Assembly: GCA_031181345.1 (NCBI GenBank)
Contig: JAPSLC010000034.1
Location: 1-58,577, forward strand
Direction: 5' to 3'
Source: Cupriavidus sp.
GTDB taxonomy: Bacteria; Pseudomonadota; Gammaproteobacteria; Burkholderiales; Burkholderiaceae
Length of the DNA stretch: 58,577 nucleotides
Of the stretch, positions 8,310 through 16,335 are shown one piece after another. Position 1 is the stretch's first letter; each line of letters begins with the position of its first letter. The notes beneath the pieces were generated by a model. The model was not told the origin of the DNA. It saw only the letters and a list, made by a program, of their open reading frames with translations, and did no database searches. Both the position numbers and the translations under genes were made by a program.

Positions 8310-9491
8310 TCATCGAGCTTGTTGGCGCAGCGCGGCCTGCGTCGCGCTCGCGTCGCGCAGGATGTCCTGCAGATAAAGATTGCCGTCGGTCACCACCTGC
8401 ATGCCGGGCTCGAGCCCGGCCACCACCTCGGTGATACCCGGCAGGCTCGCGCCGACCTTGACCTCGTGCCGCTCGAAGCGATGCGCGTCGACGCGCACGA
8501 ACACATAGTGATGGTTGTCGGCCAGGAACACCGCCCGGGCCGGCACCGCGATGCCCTCGAAACCCGCGGCCTCGATCCGCGCGGTGACGAACATCTCGGC
8601 CTTCAGCTTGCGCTCCGGGTTCGGCACCGATAAACGTACCTTGATGCTGCGCGCGGCCGGATCGACATAGTCCGCGATCTTGACCACCTTGGCGGGAAAG
8701 GACTCGCCCGGATAGGCGGCCGAAGTCAGCGTCACGCTGCCGCCCGGGCGGAACAGCGCCAGATCGGCCTCGGCCGCATCGAGCTGCGCCCATAGATCGG
8801 ACGGATCGGTCAGCAGGAACAGCGGCGCGGCCGGCGGCTGGTCGGGCCGCAGCTGCATGCCGGGGTTCAGATTGCGCTCGACCACCAGGCCGGCGATCGG
8901 TGCGCGCAGCGCGAAGCGATCCGAGGCACCAACGCCCACGGCCCCCGGCTTGCCAAGCTCGCCGCCGACCTGCCGCAACGCCGCCTGCGCGCGCTGCAGC
9001 TCCGCACTGGCGCGCGCGGCCTCGGCCTGCGCCTGCTCCAGGTCCTTCTGCGCGACGATGCCTGCGCCGAACAGCTCGCGCTGCCGGGCGAGCCCCTTGG
9101 ACGCCAGCGCCGCATCGGCGGCCGCCTTGCGCGCGTCGGCCTGCGCCGCGCCGAAGTCGGGCGAGGACAGCAGCGCCAGCGGCTGGCCCGTGGCGACGGT
9201 GGCGCCGGGCTGCACCAGGATCTCGGCGACGCGGCCGGCGAACGGGCTGCTCACCCGCACGGTGCGGTCCTCGTTCCAGACCAGCCGGCCGGGCAGCGTC
9301 AGCACACGCTCGGCGCCGCGCCGCACCGGTTCGGCGGCGATGCCGGGCAAGGACTTGACCGTATCGGGGAACACGACCGCCGCACCTTCGACGCGCGGCG
9401 ACTCGGACTCCGGTTCGGCCTTCCGGCCGCATGCGGTCAGGCTCAGCAGCGCGCCGAGCAGGACGATCGTCAACAGGGAACGGAGGGACAT
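8310..9491 (-). CDS. Efflux RND periplasmic adaptor (CzcB-type), lipoprotein
   Basis: A 393-residue membrane-fusion protein linking the RND pump to the outer-membrane channel. The N-terminus MSLRSLLTIVLLGALLSLTAC is a lipoprotein signal with lipobox LTAC, so Cys21 is the acylated residue. The first lipoyl half is in SSPFAGRVAEILVQPGATVATGQPLA, followed by an alpha-hairpin (about residues 105-180, AQADARKAAADAALASKG through ALRQVGG), and the second lipoyl half in FALRAPIAGLVVERNLNPGMQL. Beta-barrel and membrane-proximal domains end the protein. The His/Cys-rich N-terminal metal-binding segment known from some CzcB proteins is missing. It lies between the channel gene (64 bases upstream) and the pump gene (13 bases downstream). 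Confidence 0.94.
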   Translation of the reverse strand: MSLRSLLTIVLLGALLSLTACGRKAEPESESPRVEGAAVVFPDTVKSLPGIAAEPVRRGAERVLTLPGRLVWNEDRTVRVSSPFAGRVAEILVQPGATVATGQPLALLSSPDFGAAQADARKAAADAALASKGLARQRELFGAGIVAQKDLEQAQAEAARASAELQRAQAALRQVGGELGKPGAVGVGASDRFALRAPIAGLVVERNLNPGMQLRPDQPPAAPLFLLTDPSDLWAQLDAAEADLALFRPGGSVTLTSAAYPGESFPAKVVKIADYVDPAARSIKVRLSVPNPERKLKAEMFVTARIEAAGFEGIAVPARAVFLADNHHYVFVRVDAHRFERHEVKVGASLPGITEVVAGLEPGMQVVTDGNLYLQDILRDASATQAALRQQAR

Positions 9492-9502
9492 GGCGACGGG
9501 GA

Positions 9503-9529
9503 TCAGGGGGTCAGGGGTCAGGGGTCAGG
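9503..9529. repeat. Short tandem GGGGTCA repeat between efflux genes
   Basis: TCAGGGG is repeated about three times in the 64-base spacer between the channel and adaptor genes of the efflux operon. It is a simple 7-base tandem repeat just upstream of the adaptor start and could alter translation of that gene if it changes length. Confidence 0.75.
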
Positions 9530-9555
9530 AGATCGGGAAAGCCGGACGCGGCCGG

Positions 9556-10989
9556 CTAGTGGACGGAAAGGTAGGGTGTGACGTCTTGCAGCGGCAGGTC
9601 GGCAGAGCGCGTCGCTGCATCGCTCACCGCGGCATCCTCGGTGCGCGTGGCGGCCAGATAAGCGGACAGCGCCTTGGCATAGTCGCCCCGCGCCTGCGCG
9701 GCATCGAGCCGGGTCTGGCGCAGTGCGCGGCGCGCATCGAGCAGTTCGAGCACGCCGATCGCGCCCTTGCCGAAGGCGAACTCGGCATCGGCGGCGACGC
9801 GCTCGGCAGCGGGCAGCACCGCCTCGTCGATCTGGCGCAGCGATTCGCGCGCGGCATCGAGCGCCGCGCGCAGCCGGCCGACCTCGTTGCCGGCTGCCAG
9901 CAGCACGCGATTGCGCTCGTCCAGCGCCGCGTAGTAATCGACCTCGGCACGCTGGGCCTCGCCGCCGTAGCTGTGACGGACATACAGCGGGATGCTGACG
10001 AACACGCCGAAGCTGTTGCCGCTGCCCTGCTGGTTGGTGGCCGAGACCGGATAGCGCTCGGCCTGCGCGCCGACGGTCACGTCCGGCACACGTCCGGCAC
10101 GCGCCAGTTCGCGCGCCGCCGCGGCGGCGTCCAGGCGCGCCTGCGCCGCGGCGACATCGGGCCGTGCCTGCAGCGCCTGCTCGTCGAGCGTGGGCACCGA
10201 TTCGGCAAGGCCAGGCCATTGCGGCGACAGCACGACGTCTTGCAGCGTGCCCGGGATGCCGATGCGCTGCGCCAGCTCGGCCAGGTCGCGCTGATGGTCG
10301 GCGCGCGCGTCGCGCCAGTCCGCGCGGGCGCGCAAGGCGTCGAGCTCGAGCCGGGTCACGTCGGCGCGCGCCAGGTCGCCGGCCTTGTAGCGGGTCTTGT
10401 TGGCCTGCTCGGTGCGCTCGTACAGCGTCAGCGTCTGCGTCAGCACGTCGACGCGCTGCTGGCTGACCGCCGCTTCGATGAAGGCCTGCTCCAGCGCGGC
10501 GATCTGCTGCACGGTGGCCGCCCGCACCTGCCGGCCCGCCGCCACGTTGGCCGCCTGCGCCGTCTTGATGCGCAGCCCCGCCTTGTTGGCGGTCTCGATC
10601 ACCTGGTCGATGCGCACCGTCGAATCGACGGTCTTGTTGCGCCAGCTGCCGGCGCCGACACCGGCATGCGGGTTGATGTTCTCCACGCCGAGGCTGAGCA
10701 CCGGGTTGGGACGCTGCCCGGCGATCTGGATATCGGCCTCGCTGGCCTGCACGGCACGGCGTGCCGCGATCAGGTCCGGATTGCAGCGCAGCGCCAGCGA
10801 GCGCGCCTCGGACAACGTCAGCGTCGCGCCCGCGGTGGGCGCATGGCATTCGCCATCCGGCTGCTGTGCGACGACAGCGGGCGGCGGAGCCGCGGTGGCG
10901 AAGCGGGCCGACGCGCCGAGCACCATCGACGCGGCGATCGATGCGAGCAGCAGACGGAGGTGGGCACAGCGATGACGACGGACATGCAC
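9556..10989 (-). CDS. TolC-family outer-membrane channel (CzcC-type)
   Basis: A 477-residue outer-membrane factor of the tripartite efflux system. Residues 1-33 form a signal peptide (LRLLLASIAASMVLGASARFATAA). The mature protein has two OEP repeats: TLSEARSLALRCNPDLIAARRAVQASEADIQIAGQRPNPVLSLGVEN opens the first, and ARPDVAAAQARLDAAAAARELARAGRVPDVTVGAQAERY opens the second, both with the long amphipathic helices and Pro-containing turn typical of TolC-like trimers. It is the first gene of the operon, so the promoter should be just upstream of 10989. The remaining two genes encode the adaptor and the CzcA-type pump, giving the order czcCBA. Confidence 0.93.
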   Translation of the reverse strand: MHVRRHRCAHLRLLLASIAASMVLGASARFATAAPPPAVVAQQPDGECHAPTAGATLTLSEARSLALRCNPDLIAARRAVQASEADIQIAGQRPNPVLSLGVENINPHAGVGAGSWRNKTVDSTVRIDQVIETANKAGLRIKTAQAANVAAGRQVRAATVQQIAALEQAFIEAAVSQQRVDVLTQTLTLYERTEQANKTRYKAGDLARADVTRLELDALRARADWRDARADHQRDLAELAQRIGIPGTLQDVVLSPQWPGLAESVPTLDEQALQARPDVAAAQARLDAAAAARELARAGRVPDVTVGAQAERYPVSATNQQGSGNSFGVFVSIPLYVRHSYGGEAQRAEVDYYAALDERNRVLLAAGNEVGRLRAALDAARESLRQIDEAVLPAAERVAADAEFAFGKGAIGVLELLDARRALRQTRLDAAQARGDYAKALSAYLAATRTEDAAVSDAATRSADLPLQDVTPYLSVH

Positions 10990-11294
10990 GATGACAGGCT
11001 CGGTTCAGGCAACGCAGACACGAAGCGCGCCGGCAACGCCGGCGCAACGCGACCGTGCGGCCGGCGCTGTTGGCGCTGTTGGCGCTGTATCAGCCGGCCC
11101 GGCACGATCTCCGGCGGCATTGGAGCGAAGTCGGATTTCAATCGGCTTTCAAGATCTTGACGATTAGCTTGCAGCGAGCGATTCCGAGGGAATGCCCTGA
11201 CATCGATCGTGTATGCGATGCGCCCATGTTTTATGATCGATACTTTTGCGCCGGCCGCCGTGGTGGCAGCGCGCCATCCTCGAAGCCCAAACCG
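10990..11294. other. Divergent intergenic region, efflux operon / TSUP permease
   Basis: This 305-base gap must hold promoters for the leftward efflux operon and the rightward TSUP gene. I see a short direct repeat, GCGCTGTTG, occurring twice and continued as GGCGCTGTAT (about 11067-11091), and an AT-richer stretch around 11210-11245. No convincing metal-regulator (MerR-like) palindrome or gene was found. Confidence 0.5.
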
Positions 11295-12059
11295 ATGCCC
11301 GATATTCCGCTGCTCCCCGCGCTGTTGACCTTCCTTCTTGGCGGTGCGCTCGGCGCAGTCGGCGGGCTCTTCGGCATCGGCGGCGGGCTGATTGCGATCC
11401 CGGCGCTGGGCCTGCTCTATGGCATGGACCAGCAACTGGCGCAGGGCACGGCCCTGGTGATGATCGCGCCCAATGTGCTGATCGGCTTCTGGCAGTACCG
11501 CCGCCGCGCCGATATCGCGCTGCGCACCGCGCTCGTGCTCGGGCTGTCGGCGGTGCTGGCCACCTATGTCGGCGCGCGGCTGGCGACGGAGATGGACCCG
11601 GTGCTGCTGCGGCGGATCTTCGCGCTGTTCATGATCGGCATGGCCGTCTATTTCCTGTGGCGGCTGTTGCCCGGACGCGCGGTCACGGCGCAGCAGAACC
11701 GGCTCTCGCCGCGCTGGATTCCGGCGGTGGGCGTGGTCGGCGGCGCGTTTTCGGGGTTCTTCGGCGTGGGCGGAGGCGTGATCGCCGCGCCGGCGCTGGT
11801 CGGCCTGTTCGGCTTCCGGCAGGCGGCGGCGCAAGGACTGGCGCTGGCGCTGGTCACGCCGGGCGCGGTGGTCGCGCTGGCGACCTACGCGCAGGCCCGC
11901 CACGTCGACTGGGCCAGCGGCATCCCGCTGTCGCTCGGCGGCATGCTGACGATTTCATGGGGAGTCGCCCTCGCGCATCGGATGCCGGAGCGCCATCTGC
12001 GCGCGTGGTTCTCGGTCTGCCTGATCGCGACCGCGGTGGTGATGCTGGTGCGGGGCTGA
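11295..12059 (+). CDS. TSUP-family permease (TauE/SafE type)
   Basis: A 254-residue inner-membrane protein with about eight helices in two repeats, each starting with a Gly-rich signature: GGALGAVGGLFGIGGGLIAIPAL and GGAFSGFFGVGGGVIAAPALVGLFG. This G-hydrophobic-G-x-GGG-x-hydrophobic-P pattern defines the sulfite/sulfonate-exporter (TSUP) family, whose members move sulfite, organosulfonates or other small anions. Start ATG 11295 lies just before the first helix; an in-frame ATG at 11226 would add a non-hydrophobic leader and has no better ribosome site. The gene stands alone, divergent from the efflux operon and convergent with the DUF938 gene. The substrate is unknown. Confidence 0.88.
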   Translation: MPDIPLLPALLTFLLGGALGAVGGLFGIGGGLIAIPALGLLYGMDQQLAQGTALVMIAPNVLIGFWQYRRRADIALRTALVLGLSAVLATYVGARLATEMDPVLLRRIFALFMIGMAVYFLWRLLPGRAVTAQQNRLSPRWIPAVGVVGGAFSGFFGVGGGVIAAPALVGLFGFRQAAAQGLALALVTPGAVVALATYAQARHVDWASGIPLSLGGMLTISWGVALAHRMPERHLRAWFSVCLIATAVVMLVRG

Positions 12060-12105
12060 CGACCTTGCGCCGCCGGTGCGGCGATCCGCGCGATGCCCTG
12101 CCGCG

Positions 12106-12720
12106 CTAGATCTTGCGGAACACCACGCTGAAGTTATTGGCCGGCATCGGCACCGCTTCCTCGAAGCGCAAGCCGACGCTGTCGCCCAGCGCGATCACCG
12201 CCTCCATATCGCGCACGCCCCATGAGGCATCGCTCGCGCGCAGCTGCTCGTCGAAGATCGCGTTGCTCGGCGCCGTATGTTGGCCCCCGCGGCGATAGGG
12301 TCCATAAAGAACCAGCACGCCCCCGATCGGCAACAGCCGCGCCGCCCCGCCGAACAACGCTTCGACCGCCTGCCACGGCGCGATATGGATCATGTTGATG
12401 CAGACGATGGCATCGGCGCGTTCGATACCCCAGTTCGCTTGACGTACATCGAGCGCCAGCGGCGCGCGCAGATTCGGCAAACCCGCTTCGGCCGCCCATC
12501 CGGCAATCGACGCCCGCGCACCGGCATCCGGATCGCTGGGCTGCCACGTCCAGTCGGGATTGGCGGCGGCGAAGTGCCGGGCATGCTGGCCGGTCCCGCT
12601 GGCAATCTCGAGAATGGTGCCGGCGGGCGGCAGGACGCGCCGCAGCACCTCCAGAATCGGTTCGCGGTTGCGTTCGGCGGCGGGGGCGATGCGGCGGTGG
12701 TTGGGATGGGGGGGATTCAT
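12106..12720 (-). CDS. DUF938-family SAM-dependent methyltransferase
   Basis: A 204-residue class I methyltransferase-like protein. The N-terminus (RRIAPAAERNREPILEVLRRVLP) and the SAM-binding glycine loop ILEIASGTGQHARHFA at about residues 36-51 match DUF938; further signatures are DWTWQPSDPD, the acidic end of the second strand, and INMIHIAPWQAVEALF followed by GGVLVLYGPYRR. The C-terminus NNFSVVFRKI also fits. Family members are widespread and uncharacterised; the fold argues for methyl transfer to an unknown acceptor. ATG 12720 gives the usual family length; the frame runs open much further upstream but there it is antisense to the YigZ gene. It is convergent with the TSUP gene, with only 46 bases between stops. 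Confidence 0.9.
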   Translation of the reverse strand: MNPPHPNHRRIAPAAERNREPILEVLRRVLPPAGTILEIASGTGQHARHFAAANPDWTWQPSDPDAGARASIAGWAAEAGLPNLRAPLALDVRQANWGIERADAIVCINMIHIAPWQAVEALFGGAARLLPIGGVLVLYGPYRRGGQHTAPSNAIFDEQLRASDASWGVRDMEAVIALGDSVGLRFEEAVPMPANNFSVVFRKI

Positions 12721-12894
12721 GGTCGTTGGGACGCGGTGCGTTGAGGCAAGGCTCACAGCGTACCAGCAAGCCCTCACGTCATTCGATGTTGCATGCCTTA
12801 CCAGCCGGAAGCCCCAAGACGGTCTCGTGATCCAGCATGCAGCGGCGCTGCGATACACTGGCCCCGCCGTAGCCATTTCCCCGCTGTTGCCGCC

Positions 12895-13509
12895 TTGCCC
12901 ACCTATACCCTCTCCGCTCCCGTTCACGCCGAATTCGATATTCGCAAGAGCCGCTTCCTTGCGGTTGCCCTGCCGGTCGCCGACCGCGACGAGGCGATGC
13001 GCGTGGTGCAGTCGCTGCGCGCCGAGCACCCCACCGCGACGCATGTCTGCTGGGCGCTGCTGGCCGGCGGGCAGTCCGGCATGTCGGACGATGGCGAACC
13101 GTCGGGCACCGCGGGGCGGCCGATTCTCGAAGTGCTGCGCCATCACGAACTCGATGGCGTGCTGGCCGCGGTGGTGCGCTACTACGGCGGCATCAAGCTC
13201 GGTGCCGGCGGGCTGGTGCGCGCCTATACCGACGCGATCGCCGCCGCGCTGAAGACGGCCGAACGCGTCGAGCGCATCGCCTATGCGAACCTCGCTGTCG
13301 AGGTCGACTATGCCGACGAGGCGCGGGTGCGGCGCTGGCTGGATCAGACCGGCCATGCGCTGGCCGACAGCGCCTATGGGTCCACCGCCAAGCTGGTGGT
13401 GAGGCTGCCCGCCAGCGAGGTGGAAGCCGCGCGCGCGGCGCTGCGCGACGCCACGCATGGGCGCGCGCAGTTCCCCCGCATGGACCAGGACGACGAGGCA
13501 CGGCGATGA
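12895..13509 (+). CDS. YigZ/IMPACT-family protein
   Basis: A protein of about 204 residues with the IMPACT fold. The N-terminal domain carries TYTLSAPVHAEFDIRKSRFLAVA, then ATHVCWALLAGGQSGMSDDGEPSGTAGRPILEVLRHHELDGVLAAVVRYYGGIKLGAGGLVRAY, the strongly conserved core with DDGEPSGTAG and VRYYGG-KLG. The second, smaller domain is a ribosomal-protein-like fold. The start is set at TTG 12895 because family members begin two residues before TYTL and no ATG is close; an in-frame ATG at 12793 would add about 34 unlikely residues, so the start is uncertain. Bacterial YigZ has been linked to translation and stress by homology with eukaryotic IMPACT. Its stop overlaps the start of the ferredoxin gene (ATGA). 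Confidence 0.88.
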   Translation: MPTYTLSAPVHAEFDIRKSRFLAVALPVADRDEAMRVVQSLRAEHPTATHVCWALLAGGQSGMSDDGEPSGTAGRPILEVLRHHELDGVLAAVVRYYGGIKLGAGGLVRAYTDAIAAALKTAERVERIAYANLAVEVDYADEARVRRWLDQTGHALADSAYGSTAKLVVRLPASEVEAARAALRDATHGRAQFPRMDQDDEARR

Positions 13510-13886
13510 GCGAGGCATCGAGCAAGCCGATGAGCGGACCGAGCAGCGGGCCGAACGGCGGACCGAACGGCGAACCGAACGGCGAGCCGGACAGCGCATC
13601 GCCGCTGCGCGTGCGTATCGCACCATCGGGGCTGGCGTTCGCGGCCGAGCCGACGCAATCGATCCTGGAAGCCGCCCTGCGCGCCGGCATTCGCTTGCCC
13701 AGCTCATGCCGCAATGGCACCTGCCGCGCCTGCCTGTGCCGGCTGGCATCCGGCAGCATCCGCTACCGCGTCGAATGGCCGGGATTGAGTCCCGACGAGA
13801 AGGACGAAGGCTATCTGCTGCCTTGCGTGGCCTGCGCGCAATCCGATCTGGACATCATCGCGCCCGGCGCGCGGCGGCAGGACTGA
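13506..13886 (+). CDS. 2Fe-2S ferredoxin-like protein, translationally coupled to YigZ
   Basis: A 126-residue plant-type [2Fe-2S] protein. The cluster ligands are in SCRNGTCRACLC (Cys-x4-Cys-x2-Cys pattern) and the fourth Cys in LLPCVAC, as in plant and bacterial reductase ferredoxin domains. The first 30 residues are a low-complexity Ser/Gly/Pro/Asn linker (SGPNGGPNGEPNGEP) encoded by 12-base tandem repeats and are not part of the fold. It would carry electrons to an unidentified oxygenase or reductase. ATG 13506 overlaps the YigZ stop as ATGA, implying co-translation. A shorter protein starting inside the linker is possible, as no Shine-Dalgarno sequence decides it. Confidence 0.9.
   Translation: MSEASSKPMSGPSSGPNGGPNGEPNGEPDSASPLRVRIAPSGLAFAAEPTQSILEAALRAGIRLPSSCRNGTCRACLCRLASGSIRYRVEWPGLSPDEKDEGYLLPCVACAQSDLDIIAPGARRQD
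13548..13595 (+). repeat. 12-base tandem repeat inside the ferredoxin gene
   Basis: Four units of the form GRRCCGAACGGC run in tandem at 13548-13559, 13560-13571, 13572-13583 and 13584-13595, the last one diverged. Each encodes Gly/Glu-Pro-Asn-Gly. The period is a multiple of three, so length changes keep the frame. Confidence 0.9.
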
Positions 13887-13897
13887 GCCGGCCACAC

Positions 13898-15052
13898 TCA
13901 GGCGACCGCGCGCCTTCGTACGGGCGCCGGCGCGACCGCGGCAAAGAACGCCCACGCGATCCGCAGCGCATCGGGTCCCGCCGGATCGGCGTAGGCCTGA
14001 CTGGCCGCGCCGCCGCTCCACGCATGGCCCAGCCCTTCGACGCGCACCAGCCGGACATAGAGCCTGCCGTCCCGGCGCCAGTCATGCACCGCAACCGGGC
14101 GGCGCTCTCCGCGCCGCAGCAGGCGCACCGATGGCTGGGCCGCGGCGGCCGGCAACGCGCCCGGCGTCGACAGCGACAACCACAGCGTCGCGCTGGCGAT
14201 GGCGTTGTCGTAGGCCACCACATGGTCGGCATCGCCATGGATCAACAGCAGTGGCGGCGGCATCCGGCCGCGCAATTGCAGCCGCAGCGCCTGCAGTTGC
14301 GCGGCGGTGTGCCCGCTCAGCGAGCCGCGCATCACCCGGCCGGCCTGCGTGGCATTGCGTGCCAGATGCGGTGCCGCGCCCGAGTGCGAACCGACGGCGA
14401 CGAAGCGGTCGGGATAGCGCAGCGCCAGCATCAAGGCCATCGCGCCACCGGCGGAGAGGCCGAGCAGATGCACGCGGTCTGCCTGCACCGGATGCGTGCG
14501 GCAGGCATGGTCGATCATCCCCATCAACAGACCGGCCTCCGCCGCGGCCTGCGCTTCGCCGCGGAACCAGTTCCAGCAGCGATGCGCATTGGCGCGCGAG
14601 GACTGTTCGGGCAGCAGCACGATGCAGCGGCGCGCCCGCGCCAGCGCCGCCACCCGCGTGCAGGCGGCGAAGCTGGCGGCATCCTGTCCGCAGCCATGCA
14701 GCAGCACCAGCAAGGGCGCGGGCCGCGCTGCGCCGACGCCGGGCGGGATGAACAGCCGATAGTGGCGCTGCGCCAGCGGGCCGAAGCCCCAGACGCCCTC
14801 CTGCCACCGACCGCCGCCACGGCTCGTCGGCGCCGGCACCGGCGAGGTGACACCGGACAGCACGCGCCGCGCTTCCTTGCCTTGATGCGCGGCCTGCGTG
14901 ACGGAATGCGCCACCGTATTGGCAACGGTGCGCGCGACCGACTTGGTGACGGTGCGTGCGACTGCGCGCTGCATCTGCTGCATCTGGCGGGCAGCGGTCT
15001 TGCCAAGCTTGGCCCAGGGATTGACGGTGCGGCGGCGGCGTGGGGTCGGCAT
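13898..15052 (-). CDS. PHB-depolymerase-family esterase
   Basis: A 384-residue alpha/beta hydrolase of the PHB-depolymerase/feruloyl-esterase-like group. The catalytic domain begins near residue 88 (YRLFIPPGVG) and has the oxyanion segment LLVLLHGCGQDAASFA, the nucleophile elbow GLSAGG, a probable acid in HGDADHVV and the His in GLGHAWSGG. The N-terminal 60 residues are a helical, basic, Val/Thr/Ala-repeating stretch (ARTVTKSVARTVANTVAHSVTQ) without a signal peptide, so the protein is probably cytoplasmic or loosely membrane-associated. Family members cleave short polyhydroxyalkanoates or other esters; the substrate here is not determined. It is convergent with the YigZ-ferredoxin pair (11 bases apart) and followed in the other direction by the TSUP-ABM-P450 group. 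Confidence 0.9.
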   Translation of the reverse strand: MPTPRRRRTVNPWAKLGKTAARQMQQMQRAVARTVTKSVARTVANTVAHSVTQAAHQGKEARRVLSGVTSPVPAPTSRGGGRWQEGVWGFGPLAQRHYRLFIPPGVGAARPAPLLVLLHGCGQDAASFAACTRVAALARARRCIVLLPEQSSRANAHRCWNWFRGEAQAAAEAGLLMGMIDHACRTHPVQADRVHLLGLSAGGAMALMLALRYPDRFVAVGSHSGAAPHLARNATQAGRVMRGSLSGHTAAQLQALRLQLRGRMPPPLLLIHGDADHVVAYDNAIASATLWLSLSTPGALPAAAAQPSVRLLRRGERRPVAVHDWRRDGRLYVRLVRVEGLGHAWSGGAASQAYADPAGPDALRIAWAFFAAVAPAPVRRRAVA

Positions 15053-15161
15053 CGGTCAGCCTTGCGCTTTACGCTTTGCGGTCCGCGGGTCGGGACCGAG
15101 GACCATTATGCGGCATGCCAGGGTCGGGCATGCCGATGCGTTGCCCCACCCCGGCGCGCGC

Positions 15162-15917
15162 TCAATGCCAGCCGCGCCAGGCCAGATCCGCCCCGAGCAA
15201 CAGCAGCCCGACGAAGAACAGCCGCCGGAACAGCGCCGCGCTGATCCGGTTGCGCAGCTTCTGGCCCAGCCACATGCCGGCCAGCGCGGGGACCAGCGTC
15301 GCCAGCGAGGCGCCCAGCACCGGCGCGTGCCCCAGCACGCCATGCATCAGCAGATTGATCGCCAGCGCCACGGTCGACACCGTGAACGACAGCCCCAGCG
15401 CCTGCACCAGTTCCTCACGCGCGAGGCCCAGTCCCTGCAGATACGGCACGGCCGGAATCACCAGCACGCCGGTCACCGCGGTGATCGCACCGGTGGCCAG
15501 GCCGATCAGCGGCGCCAGCCAGCGCTCATGGGCCGCAGGCACGCGCAGCTGCCACGACGACAGCCCGACCGCGGCATAGGCGATCAACGCGATGCCGAGC
15601 GCCGCCGTGGCCTGCTGCATCGCCGACGGCGGCGCCAGCGCGCCGGCGACCAACGTGCCGGCGACGATGCCGACCAGCATCGGCCAGAGCCGCATCACCA
15701 GCGCACCGAAGCGCGGGCCGGCGGCGAGCTGCACGACGTTGGTCACCATCGACGGCGCGACCAGCAGCGCGGCCGCCTGCATCGGCGGCATCACGAGTCC
15801 GAGCAGGCCGACGGCGACCGTCGGCAAGCCGAGCCCGACCACACCCTTGACGAAGCCGGCGAGCAGGAAGGTCAGGCCGATAAACAGCGCTTGCGTGACG
15901 AGCGTGTGCGAATCCAT
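15162..15917 (-). CDS. TSUP-family permease (second copy)
   Basis: A 251-residue TauE/SafE-type inner-membrane protein. The first repeat has GLTFLLAGFVKGVVGLGLPTVAVGLLGLVM and the second GLATGAITAVTGVLVIPAVPYLQGLGL, typical of the COG0730 branch. It differs clearly from the TSUP protein at 11295-12059, so they are not a recent duplicate. The gene is the last of a tightly packed leftward group: the ABM-domain gene ends 9 bases before its start and the P450 gene lies before that. A role in exporting a small anion or product linked to the P450/ABM pair is possible but only inferred from position. Confidence 0.88.
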   Translation of the reverse strand: MDSHTLVTQALFIGLTFLLAGFVKGVVGLGLPTVAVGLLGLVMPPMQAAALLVAPSMVTNVVQLAAGPRFGALVMRLWPMLVGIVAGTLVAGALAPPSAMQQATAALGIALIAYAAVGLSSWQLRVPAAHERWLAPLIGLATGAITAVTGVLVIPAVPYLQGLGLAREELVQALGLSFTVSTVALAINLLMHGVLGHAPVLGASLATLVPALAGMWLGQKLRNRISAALFRRLFFVGLLLLGADLAWRGWH

Positions 15918-15926
15918 GCCCCGCCC

Positions 15927-16289
15927 TCACTGACCGTCGGCCGCGGCATCGTGCACCGCGCGGCTGTCGCCGGGCGCCTGCTCGCGCCGATGCATGCCGT
16001 AGTCCCGCAGCACCTGCGCCACGCGCAGCCGGTAGTCGGAGAACACGCCGCCGCGGCCCGCAGCCTGCGCATGGCGGTGTTCGACCGTATTGCGCCAGGC
16101 CTGCACCGCCGCCTCGTCGCGGAAGAACGACAGCGACAGCACCTTGCCGGGCGTGCTCAGGCTCTGGAAACGCTCGACGGAAATAAAGCCGTCGATGGCC
16201 TCGAGCGTGGGGCGCAACTGCGCGGCGATATCGAGATAGGCGTCCTTCTGCCCGGGGGCGAATTCGACTTCAAAGATCACGGCAATCAT
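15927..16289 (-). CDS. Antibiotic-biosynthesis-monooxygenase (ABM) domain protein
   Basis: A 120-residue dimeric alpha-beta barrel protein. The ABM fold is seen in MIAVIFEVEFAPGQKDAYLDIAAQLRPTLEAIDGFISVERFQSLSTPGKVLSLSFFRDEAAVQAWRNTVEHRHAQAAGR, with the typical GFISVERFQS and W-x-x-x-x-EHRxAQ segments. The last 35 residues (DYRLRVAQVLRDYG and a polar tail) are common in longer members. Such proteins either oxidise quinol or polyketide-like substrates without cofactor or act as heme/stress-related small enzymes. It sits between the P450 gene, 46 bases upstream, and the TSUP permease, 9 bases downstream, so the three probably share a transcript. Confidence 0.9.
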   Translation of the reverse strand: MIAVIFEVEFAPGQKDAYLDIAAQLRPTLEAIDGFISVERFQSLSTPGKVLSLSFFRDEAAVQAWRNTVEHRHAQAAGRGGVFSDYRLRVAQVLRDYGMHRREQAPGDSRAVHDAAADGQ

Positions 16290-16335
16290 CGGGGCGTCCT
16301 TGGGTTGCTTTTTGGGTGTTGTGCGGCAATCGGTG

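Noticed and set aside
4892..8434. A rightward open frame of 1180 codons opposite the RND pump
   Set aside because: Its peptide is Arg/His/Gln-rich with no domain, and the opposite strand encodes an intact CzcA-type pump.
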